Assembly: GCA_963781345.1 (NCBI GenBank)
Contig: CAWAFQ010000005.1
Coordinates: 348,496-412,495 of the forward strand
Reading direction: 5' to 3'
Origin: JBBRHQ01 sp963781345
GTDB lineage: Bacteria; Actinomycetota; Thermoleophilia; Solirubrobacterales; 70-9
Length of the DNA stretch: 64,000 bases
In this document: one piece after another, positions 1 through 7,856 of the stretch
Layout of the letters: every line of letters begins with the position of its first letter
How positions within the stretch are numbered: position 1 is the stretch's first letter
Made by a program: the position numbers and the translations under genes
Notes under the pieces: model-generated
What the model saw: only the letters and a program-made list of their open reading frames with translations
What the model was told of the DNA's origin: nothing
The model's database searches: none

Positions 1-234
1 GACGTCACCGGATCCCTGAACATCGGCACCGGGGTCGAGACCACGGTGCTCGACCTGGTCGAGGGACTACGCGACCTCAGCGGCGAGAGCGGATTCGAGG
101 CGCAGCTCGCCCCTGCCCGCCGCGGCGAGGTGCAGCGGATCTCGATCGACCCTTCCCGCGCCGCCGAGGCATTCGGCTGGACCCCGCGGATCGGCCTCGA
201 GGAGGGCCTGCGCCTGACCCTCGACTCGCTCTAG
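1..234 (+). CDS. NAD-dependent epimerase/dehydratase, C-terminal end (partial)
   Basis: Only the last 77 codons are present; the frame is open from base 1 and ends in TAG. The motif LNIGTGVETTVLDLV and the ending ISIDPSRAAEAFGWTPRIGLEEGLRLT match the C-terminal substrate-binding part of extended short-chain dehydrogenases such as UDP-glucose 4-epimerase and dTDP-glucose 4,6-dehydratase. In that family a Gly-Thr-G turn precedes the helix that closes on the nucleotide sugar, and the 'A...GW.P...LEEGL' stretch is the usual terminus. The Rossmann domain and the YxxxK catalytic pair lie outside the window, so the exact sugar cannot be named. Confidence 0.8.
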   Translation, partial: DVTGSLNIGTGVETTVLDLVEGLRDLSGESGFEAQLAPARRGEVQRISIDPSRAAEAFGWTPRIGLEEGLRLTLDSL

Positions 235-336
235 CCGCCCCCGCGGCGCGCGCCACGCCGATGGGTGGTGACGACCAAACGACGGACGCGCTCCAACCGT
301 CGCGATCAGAGCCCGTCCTCACTAACCTTCCGCACG

Positions 337-1087
337 ATGCCCGCCCAGGCCTATGCCGGCAAGCCCTGCGTGTGCCAGTTCCGCAAGGGGATCTGCGACC
401 AGTCATGCGTGCGGGACATGCTCGAGACCCCCTTCTACATCGCCTGCCTGAAGCTGAGCGGGCGTCGCTGCCTGGTCGTCGGCGCCGGCGAGATCGGCCT
501 CGAGAAGGTCGAGGGACTGCTCGCCTGCGACGCCGACGTCACCGTGATCGCACCCAACGCCCACCGGGCGATCGCCGAGCTCGCCGAGGAGGGCTCGATC
601 CACTGGGAGCGCGCGGCCCTACGCCGGCGAGGCCGACCTCGAGGGCGCCTTCATGGTGATCGCGGCGACCGACCAGAGCGAGGTCAACATCGACGTCTTC
701 GACGACGCCGAGCGCCGGGCGATGCTGGTCAACGTCGTCGACGTACCGCCGCTGTGCAACTTCATCCTCCCCGCGATCGTCCGCAGCGGTCCGCTGGCGA
801 TCGCGATCTCGACCGCGGGGGCCTCGCCGGCGCTGGCGAAGCGGATGAAGCGGGAGATCGCGGAGATGTTCGGCGAGCCCTACGCCCGCCTCGCCGTGAT
901 CCTCAACGAAGCCCGCGGCTGGGCCAAGGGAACGCTGCCGACCTACCAGGACCGCAAGCAGTTCTTCGAGGAGATCGTCAACGGCGATCCCGACCCGGTG
1001 ACGCTGGTCCGCGGCGGCCGCGAGCCGGAGCTGCTGGAGCTGATCGAGGCCGCCAAGGAGCGGCACTCGGCCGCGCTGGCAGGCTGA
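337..1087 (+). CDS. Precorrin-2 dehydrogenase / sirohydrochlorin ferrochelatase-like (SirC/Met8), frameshifted
   Basis: Catalyses NAD-dependent oxidation of precorrin-2 toward siroheme (family knowledge). Visible motifs are the dinucleotide loop VVGAGEIGLEKVEGLL, then NVVDVPPLCNFILPAIV and AISTAGASPALAKRMK, the signature of CysG-N/Met8 proteins. An extra G near 613 shifts the frame between 'WER' and 'RPYAGEADLEGAFMVIAATD'; both halves are otherwise intact. ATG 337 is chosen because a TAACCT hexamer ends 8 nt before it, like other leaderless starts here. Starting there adds an N-terminal extension with four cysteines (CVC-x6-C-x3-C, about residues 11-24) not typical of the family. ATG 418 is the conventional alternative. 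Confidence 0.75.
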
Positions 1088-1110
1088 ATCGCGAGACGGG
1101 TCCCGAACGC

Positions 1111-1124
1111 TGCCGGCCCGGGCC
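1111..1124. terminator. GC-rich palindrome between convergent genes
   Basis: CCGGCCCGGGCCGG is a perfect palindrome in the 45-nt gap between the siroheme gene and trhA, both of which end here. It could stall polymerase from either side. There is no U-tract, so this is a weak call. Confidence 0.3.
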
Positions 1125-1132
1125 GGTATCGC

Positions 1133-2008
1133 TCAGGCGGCAGGGAGGGCGTAGAGCGCGATCGTGGTGAAGTGGATCGCGGCGGCGGCGATCACGAACA
1201 GGTGGAAGACCTCGTGATAGCCGAAAACGGCGGGGTTGGGGTCGGGGCGCTGGGTCGCATAGATGACCGCGCCGGCCGTGTAGAGGGCGCCGCCGGTGGC
1301 CAGCAGCAGGGCGCCGGTGAGGCCCATCGCGCTCAGCAGGGAGGGGAAGGCGGCGACAGCGACCCAGCCGAGCGCGAGGTAGACGAGGGCGTGGACCCAC
1401 TTCGGCGACTCGATCCAGACCATCTCCATGATCGCCCCGGCGAGGGCGCCGACCCAGACCACGGCGAGGATCGCGTACGCAAGGGGGCCGTGGAGGACCA
1501 GCAGCGCGAACGGGGTGTAGGTGCCGGCGATCAGCAGGAAGATCATCGAGTGGTCGAGGCGGCGCATCCAGCGCCGGGCGCTGGGCCGCTTCCAGTTGAC
1601 CCGGTGATAGAGGGCGCTCGTCCCGAACAGGGCCGAGAGGCTGACGGCGTAGATCGCCACCGCCAGCGTCGCCCTCGGCGTCTTCGCGTAGAGGATCAGG
1701 GCCGCGCCCAGCCCCAGCGAGACGAAGAAGGCCCACTCGTGCGAGACGCCCCGCAGCCGCGGCTTGACCGCGGCAATCGCCTCGGCGGCGACGTCCTTGG
1801 CGGCCACCGCGCCCTCGACCGCGGCCTCGCGGGCGGCGATTGCGCGCTCGCCCATCGCCTCGCGGGCGTCGCCCATGGCTTCGCGGGCGGCCCCGGCGCG
1901 TTCCGATGCCGCCTCGCGGGCGGCCCCGGCGCGCTCCGAGGCCGCTTCGCGGGCGGCGCTGATGCGCTCGCCGGCGCGCTCGGCGCCCCGCTTGAAGTCG
2001 TCGACCAT
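1133..2008 (-). CDS. trhA: TrhA / hemolysin III family membrane protein with 11-mer repeat N-terminus
   Basis: The last two thirds form the seven-helix TrhA/HlyIII (PAQR-related) fold. Recognisable are HEWAFFVSLGLG at the start, ALYHRVNWKRP, LDHSMIFLLIAGTYTPFALL and a C-terminal GYHEVFHLFVIAAAAIH. These hold the Ser/His/Asp metal-site residues typical of the family. The first ~85 residues are different: an alanine- and charge-rich stretch of 11-residue repeats (AAREAASERAG-like) that should form long amphipathic helices. ATG 2008 has a TAGTCT hexamer 8 nt upstream; a TTG eight codons earlier is less likely. It is convergent with the siroheme gene. Confidence 0.85.
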   Translation of the reverse strand: MVDDFKRGAERAGERISAAREAASERAGAAREAASERAGAAREAMGDAREAMGERAIAAREAAVEGAVAAKDVAAEAIAAVKPRLRGVSHEWAFFVSLGLGAALILYAKTPRATLAVAIYAVSLSALFGTSALYHRVNWKRPSARRWMRRLDHSMIFLLIAGTYTPFALLVLHGPLAYAILAVVWVGALAGAIMEMVWIESPKWVHALVYLALGWVAVAAFPSLLSAMGLTGALLLATGGALYTAGAVIYATQRPDPNPAVFGYHEVFHLFVIAAAAIHFTTIALYALPAA

Positions 2009-2060
2009 GGCGGTAAAGACTACATAGCCCAAATCGCGGGATGTTTTCCGCCTGCAACCG

Positions 2061-2070
2061 CTATATGTGG
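2061..2070. promoter_or_regulatory. Possible NrdR box upstream of nrdR
   Basis: CTATATGTGG resembles the core of the NrdR operator (consensus about CWATATMTWG inside an imperfect 16-bp palindrome). It sits about 33 nt upstream of the nrdR -10-like hexamer, where a bound repressor would block transcription of nrdR-nrdJ. Only one box is seen, whereas functional sites are usually paired. Confidence 0.3.
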
Positions 2071-2102
2071 GTGTCGAGGCAGGATTCCTGCCCTATCCCT
2101 AG

Positions 2103-2108
2103 TAGAAT
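2103..2108 (+). promoter_or_regulatory. -10-like TAGAAT of leaderless nrdR
   Basis: TAGAAT lies 7 nt before the GTG start at 2116, and no Shine-Dalgarno separates them. The placement matches the other proposed leaderless starts in this window. No good -35 element is evident. Confidence 0.5.
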
Positions 2109-2115
2109 TAAGCGT

Positions 2116-2655
2116 GTGCGTTGCCCCAGTTGCACGTTCGAGGAGAGCAAGGTCAAGGAGAGCCGCAGAGCTGAGGAGGGAGCATCGGTGCGCCGGCGCC
2201 GCGAGTGCTCGAGCTGCGGCCATCGCTTCACCACTTATGAGCGCTACCAGCGCGGCCCCCTCTACGTCCGCAAGCGGGGCGGTGAGCGCCAGCCCTTCGA
2301 CCGCGCCAAGCTGCGCGGGGGGCTGGCGCGCGCGGCCCACAAGCGCCCCGTCGGCGGGGCCGAGGTCGACGCCCTGGTCGAGCGGATCGAGGTCGAGGTC
2401 GAGCGCGCCGGGGGCGAGCTGGAGGCGGCGCGGATCGGCGAGATGTGCCTCGAGGGCCTGCGCCGGATCGACCGCGTCTCCTACCTTCAGTTCGCCGCCG
2501 TCTACAAGCAGCTCGACGTCGAGCAGGTGCAGGCGGAGCTTGCGCAGCTCGACTCCGAGCCGGGCCCGGACACCGGGTCGCCGTCCGAGAATTCCCCGCT
2601 CGTTGCGCCGATCGCCGCCGCCGGTTCCATCCGACTCGAGAGCGATCCTGGGTAA
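2116..2655 (+). CDS. nrdR: NrdR, transcriptional repressor of ribonucleotide reductase genes
   Basis: The protein opens with VRCPSC and continues to CSSCGHRFTTYER: the four-cysteine zinc ribbon that binds DNA. An ATP-cone follows (about residues 45-135, beginning YVRKRGGERQPFDRAKL), which senses ATP/dATP. GTG 2116 is chosen because the family begins M-x-C-P-x-C directly; the open frame extends upstream but carries no conserved residues there. The last 40 residues are Pro/Ser-rich and not part of the family. It lies 35 nt upstream of nrdJ on the same strand, the classic regulator-target pairing, so the two are probably cotranscribed. Confidence 0.95.
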   Translation: MRCPSCTFEESKVKESRRAEEGASVRRRRECSSCGHRFTTYERYQRGPLYVRKRGGERQPFDRAKLRGGLARAAHKRPVGGAEVDALVERIEVEVERAGGELEAARIGEMCLEGLRRIDRVSYLQFAAVYKQLDVEQVQAELAQLDSEPGPDTGSPSENSPLVAPIAAAGSIRLESDPG

Positions 2656-2690
2656 TTACCCCCTGAAGCCTGCTGAGAGGAGAGAAGTAG

Positions 2691-5504
2691 ATGCCGAGGA
2701 CCGCTGAGAGCACCACCGCTACGACCCGCCGGGGGATCGCGGTCGAGCGACGATTCAGCTCTCCCGGAGTGCACCCGTTCGATCAGGTCGAGTGGGAGAT
2801 CCGCGACGCGGTCATCGGCGATCCCGAGGATCCCGCCTTCGAGCAGCGGGGGGTCGAGTTCCCCAAGAGCTGGTCGCAGAACGCGACCAACATCGTCGCC
2901 CAGAAGTACTTCCGCGGCAAGCTCGGCTCTGAGCAGCGCGAGTCCTCGGTCAAGCAGATGATCGGCCGCGTCGCCGGCACGATCGCCGGCTGGGGCCGCG
3001 AGGGCGGCTACTTCGCCACCCCCGAGGACGCCGACACCTTCGAGATGGAGCTGACCGCGATCCTGCTCAACCAGAAGGCCGCCTTCAACTCGCCGGTCTG
3101 GTTCAACGTCGGCTTCGAGGAGACGCCGCAGTGCTCGGCCTGCTTCATCCTCAGCGTCGACGACACGATCGAGTCGATCCTCGACTGGAACACCAAGGAA
3201 GGGATGATCTTCCGCGGCGGGTCGGGGTCGGGGATCAACCTCTCCAACATCCGCGGCTCGGTCGAACACCTATCCAAGGGCGGTCTCGCCTCGGGCCCGG
3301 TCAGCTTCATGCGCGGTGCCGACGCCTGGGCCGGCACGATCAAGTCCGGCGGCAAGACCCGCCGCGCGGCGAAGATGGTCGTGCTCGACGTCGACCACCC
3401 CGACATCGAGGACTTCGTCTGGTGCAAGGCGCGCGAGGAGGAGAAGGCCGCCGCCCTGCGCGACGCCGGCTTCGACATGTCGATCGACGGCGAGGGCTTC
3501 ACCTCGATCCAGTACCAGAACGCCAACAACTCGGTCCGGGTTACCGACCGGTTCATGCAGGCCGTGGCCGACGGCGACGACTGGGATCTGATCGCCCGGG
3601 TCGGCGGCAAGCCGACGAAGACGCTCGACGCGCGCGACCTGATGAACCAGATCGCCGAGGCCGCCTGGCGCTGCGCCGACCCCGGCGTCCAGTACGACAC
3701 CACCATCAACCGCTGGCACACCTGCCCCGAGTCGGGGCGGATCAACGCCTCGAACCCGTGCAGCGAGTACATGCACGTGGACGACTCGGCCTGCAACCTG
3801 GCCTCGCTCAACCTGATGAAGTTCCGTCGCGAGGACGGCACCTTCGAGGTCGAGGAGTTCGAGCACGCGGTCGACATCGTCTTCCTCGCGCAGGAGATCA
3901 TCGTCGGCTTCTCCAGCTACCCGACGGAGGGGATCGGCGCCAACGCCGTCGCCTTCCGCCAGCTTGGCCTCGGCTACGCCAACCTCGGCGCCCTGCTGAT
4001 GTCCGACGGTCTGCCCTACGACTCCGACGAGGGCCGGGCGGTGGCGGCCGCGATCACGGCGCTGATGACCGGGCGCGCCTACCGCGAGTCGGCGCAGATC
4101 TCCGCCGAGGCGACCGGGCCCTATGACGCCTACGAGAAGAACCGCGAGCCCCACAACGCGGTGATGAGGATGCACCGAGATGCCTCCTACGAGCTCGACG
4201 ACGAGCTGGTCGAGGAGGGCCTGCTGGCGGCGGCGCGGCGCGCCTGGGACGAGGCGGTAGAGCTCGGCGAGGCCCACGGCTACCGCAACGCCCAGGCGAC
4301 GGTGCTGGCGCCGACCGGGACGATCAGCTTCCTCATGGACTGCGACACGACCGGGATCGAGCCCGACTTCTCCCTGGTCAAGTTCAAGGAGCTGGTCGGT
4401 GGCGGCAAGATGACGATCGTCAACCGCTCGGTGCCGCTGGCGCTGCGCACGCTCGGCTACGACCAGCCGCAGATCGAGCAGATCGACGCCCACGTCGCCG
4501 AGAACGCGACCATCATCGGCGCCCCCGGGCTGAAGCAAGAGCACTTGGCGGTATTCGACGTAGCGGTTGGCGAGCGGGCGATCTCACACACCGGCCACAT
4601 CGACATGATGGCGGCGACCCAGCCGTTCATTTCGGGGGCGATTTCGAAGACCGTCAACCTGCCCGAGTCGGCCACCGTCGCCGACATCGCCGACGCCTAC
4701 ACCCGCGGCTGGAATGGCGGGTTGAAGGCGCTGGCGATCTACCGAGACGGCTCGAAGACAGCGCAGGCGCTGCGCACCGACGCCCAGGAGAAGAAGCCCG
4801 AGGCTGAGGCTGAGCCGGTCGGCCCGGTGCGGCGGAAGATGCCGCGTGAGCGCGAGTCGATCACCCACAAGTTCTCTCTCGGCGGCCACGAGGGCTACAT
4901 CACCGCCGGCAAGTACGAGGACGGCACCGTCGGCGAGATCTTCCTCACCGATATCGGCAAGGAGGGCTCGACCCTGCGGGGGATGATGAACGCCTACGCC
5001 ACCGCGATCTCGATCGGGCTCCAGTACGGCGTCCCGCTCGAGGTCTTCGTGAAGAAGTTCAGCTACATGCGCTTCGACCCCGAGGGAATCACCCAAAACC
5101 CGGAGATCCCCTTCGCCAAGTCGATGCCCGACTACATCATGCGCTGGCTCGCCAGCCGCTTCATCGACGACCTCGACGAGCTCGAGGACCTCGGCATCCT
5201 CACCCCCGAGGTGCGGGCCCGCAAGGAGGCCGACCTGGCCGCCGCCGAGACCGGAAACGGCAACGGAACAAACGGTCAGGGCCACGAGCACTCCAGCGGC
5301 GGCAGCGGCAACGGAGAGGCCAAGGCCAAGCCGGGCGAGTCGGTGCCCGCAGCCGCGGCCCTCACCGACACCCCGCCGGTGATCCCGGCGAAGCTCTCGG
5401 GCCAGGACCTGGGTCCCGCCTGCGAGCAGTGCGGCGGGATGATGCAGCGCACCGGCTCCTGCTACACCTGCCCCAGCTGCGGCAACAACACCGGCTGCGG
5501 CTGA
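2691..5504 (+). CDS. nrdJ: Class II (B12-dependent) ribonucleotide reductase NrdJ
   Basis: Reduces ribonucleoside diphosphates to deoxyribonucleotides using adenosylcobalamin, so it needs no oxygen. At 937 residues it has the family's usual size. Visible are QCSACFILSVDDT with the first active-site cysteine, RGGSGSGINLSNIRGS, and the NPCSE loop at residues 355-359 with the radical-site cysteine and glutamate. PTGTISFLMDCDTTGIEPDF is the C-terminal barrel loop. The tail ends CEQCGGMM...CYTCPSCGNNTGCG, a zinc-ribbon-like redox tail that re-reduces the active site. A GAGGAGAGAAG ribosome site precedes ATG 2691. No class I or III reductase is in the window. Confidence 0.95.
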   Translation: MPRTAESTTATTRRGIAVERRFSSPGVHPFDQVEWEIRDAVIGDPEDPAFEQRGVEFPKSWSQNATNIVAQKYFRGKLGSEQRESSVKQMIGRVAGTIAGWGREGGYFATPEDADTFEMELTAILLNQKAAFNSPVWFNVGFEETPQCSACFILSVDDTIESILDWNTKEGMIFRGGSGSGINLSNIRGSVEHLSKGGLASGPVSFMRGADAWAGTIKSGGKTRRAAKMVVLDVDHPDIEDFVWCKAREEEKAAALRDAGFDMSIDGEGFTSIQYQNANNSVRVTDRFMQAVADGDDWDLIARVGGKPTKTLDARDLMNQIAEAAWRCADPGVQYDTTINRWHTCPESGRINASNPCSEYMHVDDSACNLASLNLMKFRREDGTFEVEEFEHAVDIVFLAQEIIVGFSSYPTEGIGANAVAFRQLGLGYANLGALLMSDGLPYDSDEGRAVAAAITALMTGRAYRESAQISAEATGPYDAYEKNREPHNAVMRMHRDASYELDDELVEEGLLAAARRAWDEAVELGEAHGYRNAQATVLAPTGTISFLMDCDTTGIEPDFSLVKFKELVGGGKMTIVNRSVPLALRTLGYDQPQIEQIDAHVAENATIIGAPGLKQEHLAVFDVAVGERAISHTGHIDMMAATQPFISGAISKTVNLPESATVADIADAYTRGWNGGLKALAIYRDGSKTAQALRTDAQEKKPEAEAEPVGPVRRKMPRERESITHKFSLGGHEGYITAGKYEDGTVGEIFLTDIGKEGSTLRGMMNAYATAISIGLQYGVPLEVFVKKFSYMRFDPEGITQNPEIPFAKSMPDYIMRWLASRFIDDLDELEDLGILTPEVRARKEADLAAAETGNGNGTNGQGHEHSSGGSGNGEAKAKPGESVPAAAALTDTPPVIPAKLSGQDLGPACEQCGGMMQRTGSCYTCPSCGNNTGCG

Positions 5505-5612
5505 GTCGAGCACGGGTTTCCCGTCGATACCCGATAGCGGGAATTGACGCGGAAGCGCCGCCCTGTGAGAATCGTTGACAGCTTGATGTCAGCCGGCAAG
5601 GGGAGGGAACCG

Positions 5613-6500
5613 ATGAGCGGCGCTTCGGATCGTCGCCTGCGCGCCTTCTGGGCGATCGCGACGACGACTGTTGCGCTCGGGTCGATCGGGGTCGCCTCCG
5701 CGCTCGGGGCGTTCACCGTCAACGACGAGCAGAAGTTCCTCCCCTACAACGTGTTCGGCAACGTCACCGCGAGCTGTCCGCACAACCAGCACATTGGCTT
5801 CGGCGGCTTCAAGACCGATACCAAGGTCAACTTCGGCGGTGACCATCTCCTCTGGCCGGCCTCGATGGGTCCGGTGGGCAACGACACCAACAAGTGGTCG
5901 ACCGTCGCCGCAAGCCCCTCGCTTGGTGGCGGCAGGCTGAACTCGATCGCTTATTGCAAGGCCGGCAAGGAGCCGAAGGTCGTGAAGCGCACCAAGCTCG
6001 TTCTGCAGAGCGCCTCCAACGATGAGTACCGCAGGGTCGAGGCGACCTGTCCGCAGGGCACGAGTCTGATCGGGGGCGGCTGGTCGGCGCGTGCCCCCAG
6101 CCCGCTGTACGGCTCCGACGGGCAGCCGCGGGTCGACATCATGGGGCTGCAGAGGACCTCCAACCGCACCTGGCAGGTTTCCGTCGTCAACTACCGGACG
6201 ACCAAGCAGTCGGTGACAGCGATCGCGATCTGCGGCAAGGGCAGTGCGCCGAAGACCTCGGTGGCGACGGAGATGATCCCCGTGCACACCTCGAAGACGG
6301 CGACGGCGACCTGTCCGGGAAACAGCGAGGTCGTCTTCGGCGGATTCCAGGGCGACTACGACAACTTCTCCGGCCGCAACGCCTTCATCTTCAGCTTCTA
6401 TCGCTCCTCGAAGCGTGCGATCAGCGTCCGCGGCGGCGAGAACGGCGTCGCCGGCCTCAACAAGGCGAGCAAGCTCCAGGCGTTCGCCTACTGCCGCTAG
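5613..6500 (+). CDS. Secreted protein with three 'TCP-GG' repeats, function unknown
   Basis: ATG 5613 follows a strong GGGGAGGG ribosome site. An N-terminal hydrophobic segment (AFWAIATTTVALGSIGVASALG) acts as signal peptide or anchor. The mature part has three related units of about 90 residues. Each opens with a cysteine motif (ASCPHNQHIGFGGF, ATCPQGTSLIGGGW, ATCPGNSEVVFGGF) and closes with a second cysteine in 'AYCK/AICGK/AYCR'. That spacing suggests one disulfide per unit in a beta-rich repeat fold. No catalytic motif is apparent and no function is assigned. It stands alone, convergent with the Rieske oxygenase gene. Confidence 0.8.
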   Translation: MSGASDRRLRAFWAIATTTVALGSIGVASALGAFTVNDEQKFLPYNVFGNVTASCPHNQHIGFGGFKTDTKVNFGGDHLLWPASMGPVGNDTNKWSTVAASPSLGGGRLNSIAYCKAGKEPKVVKRTKLVLQSASNDEYRRVEATCPQGTSLIGGGWSARAPSPLYGSDGQPRVDIMGLQRTSNRTWQVSVVNYRTTKQSVTAIAICGKGSAPKTSVATEMIPVHTSKTATATCPGNSEVVFGGFQGDYDNFSGRNAFIFSFYRSSKRAISVRGGENGVAGLNKASKLQAFAYCR

Positions 6501-6522
6501 ACGCAACCCCAGGATCTGCTGT

Positions 6523-7716
6523 TCAGAGAGCCTCGAGGTAGCGCTCGGCGACCATGCGGTCGAAGGCGTGGGTGTCGTCCTCGCTCTCGCTGTAGCGTCC
6601 GGGGGTGTGGCCGCGCGAGGCGACGCCCTTCTGGGTCAGCTCGCAGACCCGCCAGTCCTCGCGGTTGACCTGATCCCAGAACTCGACCGCGTCGGAGGGA
6701 TCGAAGCCGTCGGCGGCGATCGCGGAGGCCTCGAACAGCCACTCGCAGGTGACGGTCGTCCGGCCGGGCCCATGTGGCCAGAGGGTGTGGAGCATGACGT
6801 AGTCGGGGTGGAACGAGATCAGGGCGTTGGGGAAGAGGGAGACGTAGAGGACGGTGCGGAGCTCATTCGCCGAGAGCCCGGTGATCGGCTCGCGGCCGCC
6901 GCCCCCCGGCCGAGCCATTGTCTCGGCGCCCTCGTTCAACTCCAGGGTGCCGCCGCACCAGAGGCCGTCCCCGTCGAAGGCCTCGCCGCTGTCGTAGCTC
7001 GATAGCGCGTTCAGCTCGGGATGCACCCCGGGGCAGTGAAGGCACTCGTTGTAGTTCTCGGCGATCGCCTTCCAGTTGGCCTCGACCTCGTAGCGGCGCT
7101 CCGCCGCCGGGCGGAGCTCGCCGACCCGGTAGCGCTCGAGCCGCTCCGCAAGGTCGCCGACGTGCTCGGTCGGGTCCGGCGCCTCGCCGCTCGGATCGAC
7201 CATCACCAGACCACCGATCACCGCGGTCCGGATCGGTCGCAGCCCGTTGCAGGCGGGATCGAAGTCCTCGAGGTTCTCTGTGTACGGGGCCGCCTTCAGG
7301 CCTCCGTCGAACCCGTAGGCCCAGGCGTGGTATGGGCAGCGGATCAGCCGTTGCGCCCGGCCCGCCCCCTCGAGCAGGCGAGAGCCACGGTGGCGGCAGA
7401 CGTTGAAGAAGGCTCGGGCGACGCCGTCTTCGCCGCAGATCGCGAAGAAGGAATCGGGCCCGAGCTCGCGGGCGACGAAGGCCCCGGGCTCGGCGACGGC
7501 GGACTGATGGGCGAGGCAGATCCAGCCGCCGAAGATGCCCTCGACCTCCCACTCGAGGACGCGGGAGTCGGTGAAGGCGGCGGCCGGCAGCATGCGCGCA
7601 CGCCGCAGGGGCTTGACCGTTTCCTCGACCTCGGCGCGACGCAGGGGCGGGGACAGCGCAAGGTGGCCGTTCGCGACCCCCGCAGCTTCCCCGGAAGGCG
7701 CCTCTCCTGCGGTCAT
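6523..7716 (-). CDS. Rieske 2Fe-2S aromatic ring-hydroxylating oxygenase, alpha subunit
   Basis: An iron-sulfur oxygenase of the large-subunit type. The Rieske motif is CRHRGS...CPYHAWAYGFDG (Cys-x-His and Cys-x2-His). The mononuclear-iron region is ENYNECLHCPGVHPEL, with the two histidines spaced as in the family; the third ligand is probably a C-terminal Asp near FWDQVNREDWRVCE. Length (397 aa) fits single-component homologues such as choline/carnitine or phenylpropionate oxygenase-like proteins. No ferredoxin, reductase or small subunit is adjacent, so electrons must come from elsewhere. ATG 7716 is the first start consistent with family length. Substrate unknown. Confidence 0.9.
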   Translation of the reverse strand: MTAGEAPSGEAAGVANGHLALSPPLRRAEVEETVKPLRRARMLPAAAFTDSRVLEWEVEGIFGGWICLAHQSAVAEPGAFVARELGPDSFFAICGEDGVARAFFNVCRHRGSRLLEGAGRAQRLIRCPYHAWAYGFDGGLKAAPYTENLEDFDPACNGLRPIRTAVIGGLVMVDPSGEAPDPTEHVGDLAERLERYRVGELRPAAERRYEVEANWKAIAENYNECLHCPGVHPELNALSSYDSGEAFDGDGLWCGGTLELNEGAETMARPGGGGREPITGLSANELRTVLYVSLFPNALISFHPDYVMLHTLWPHGPGRTTVTCEWLFEASAIAADGFDPSDAVEFWDQVNREDWRVCELTQKGVASRGHTPGRYSESEDDTHAFDRMVAERYLEAL

Positions 7717-7843
7717 CTCGCGGCGGTTTTCGATGAGATCGCCAATACCCGAACGGGGCGATCCTAGCGGGGGCGCCCACCCGTGCGAACCTGAACGGTG
7801 GAGAAACGGCCAGTATTTGGTGCCGGCGGGGGGCGCCCGGGAA

Positions 7844-7849
7844 TAGGCT
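7844..7849 (+). promoter_or_regulatory. -10-like TAGGCT, leaderless start of the PLC-like gene
   Basis: TAGGCT is followed by 7 nt and ATG 7857, with no Shine-Dalgarno. The same arrangement recurs at many first genes in this window. Confidence 0.5.
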
Positions 7850-7856
7850 CGGGCCA

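Noticed and set aside
2656..2690. Cobalamin riboswitch before nrdJ
   Set aside because: The 35-nt gap is far too short and lacks a B12 box; the space before nrdR is also under 110 nt.
1172..2707. 511-aa plus-strand frame opposite trhA
   Set aside because: Composition is that of a reverse-complement shadow and it runs through nrdR in a wrong frame.
5505..5543. Small hairpins ACGGG-TTT-CCCGT and CCCG-ATAG-CGGG after nrdJ as a terminator
   Set aside because: Stems are only 4-5 bp and no U-tract follows; too weak to list as a feature.
5574..5580. TTGACA as the -35 of the TCP-repeat protein gene
   Set aside because: No matching -10 at 16-18 bp; it runs into the ribosome site.
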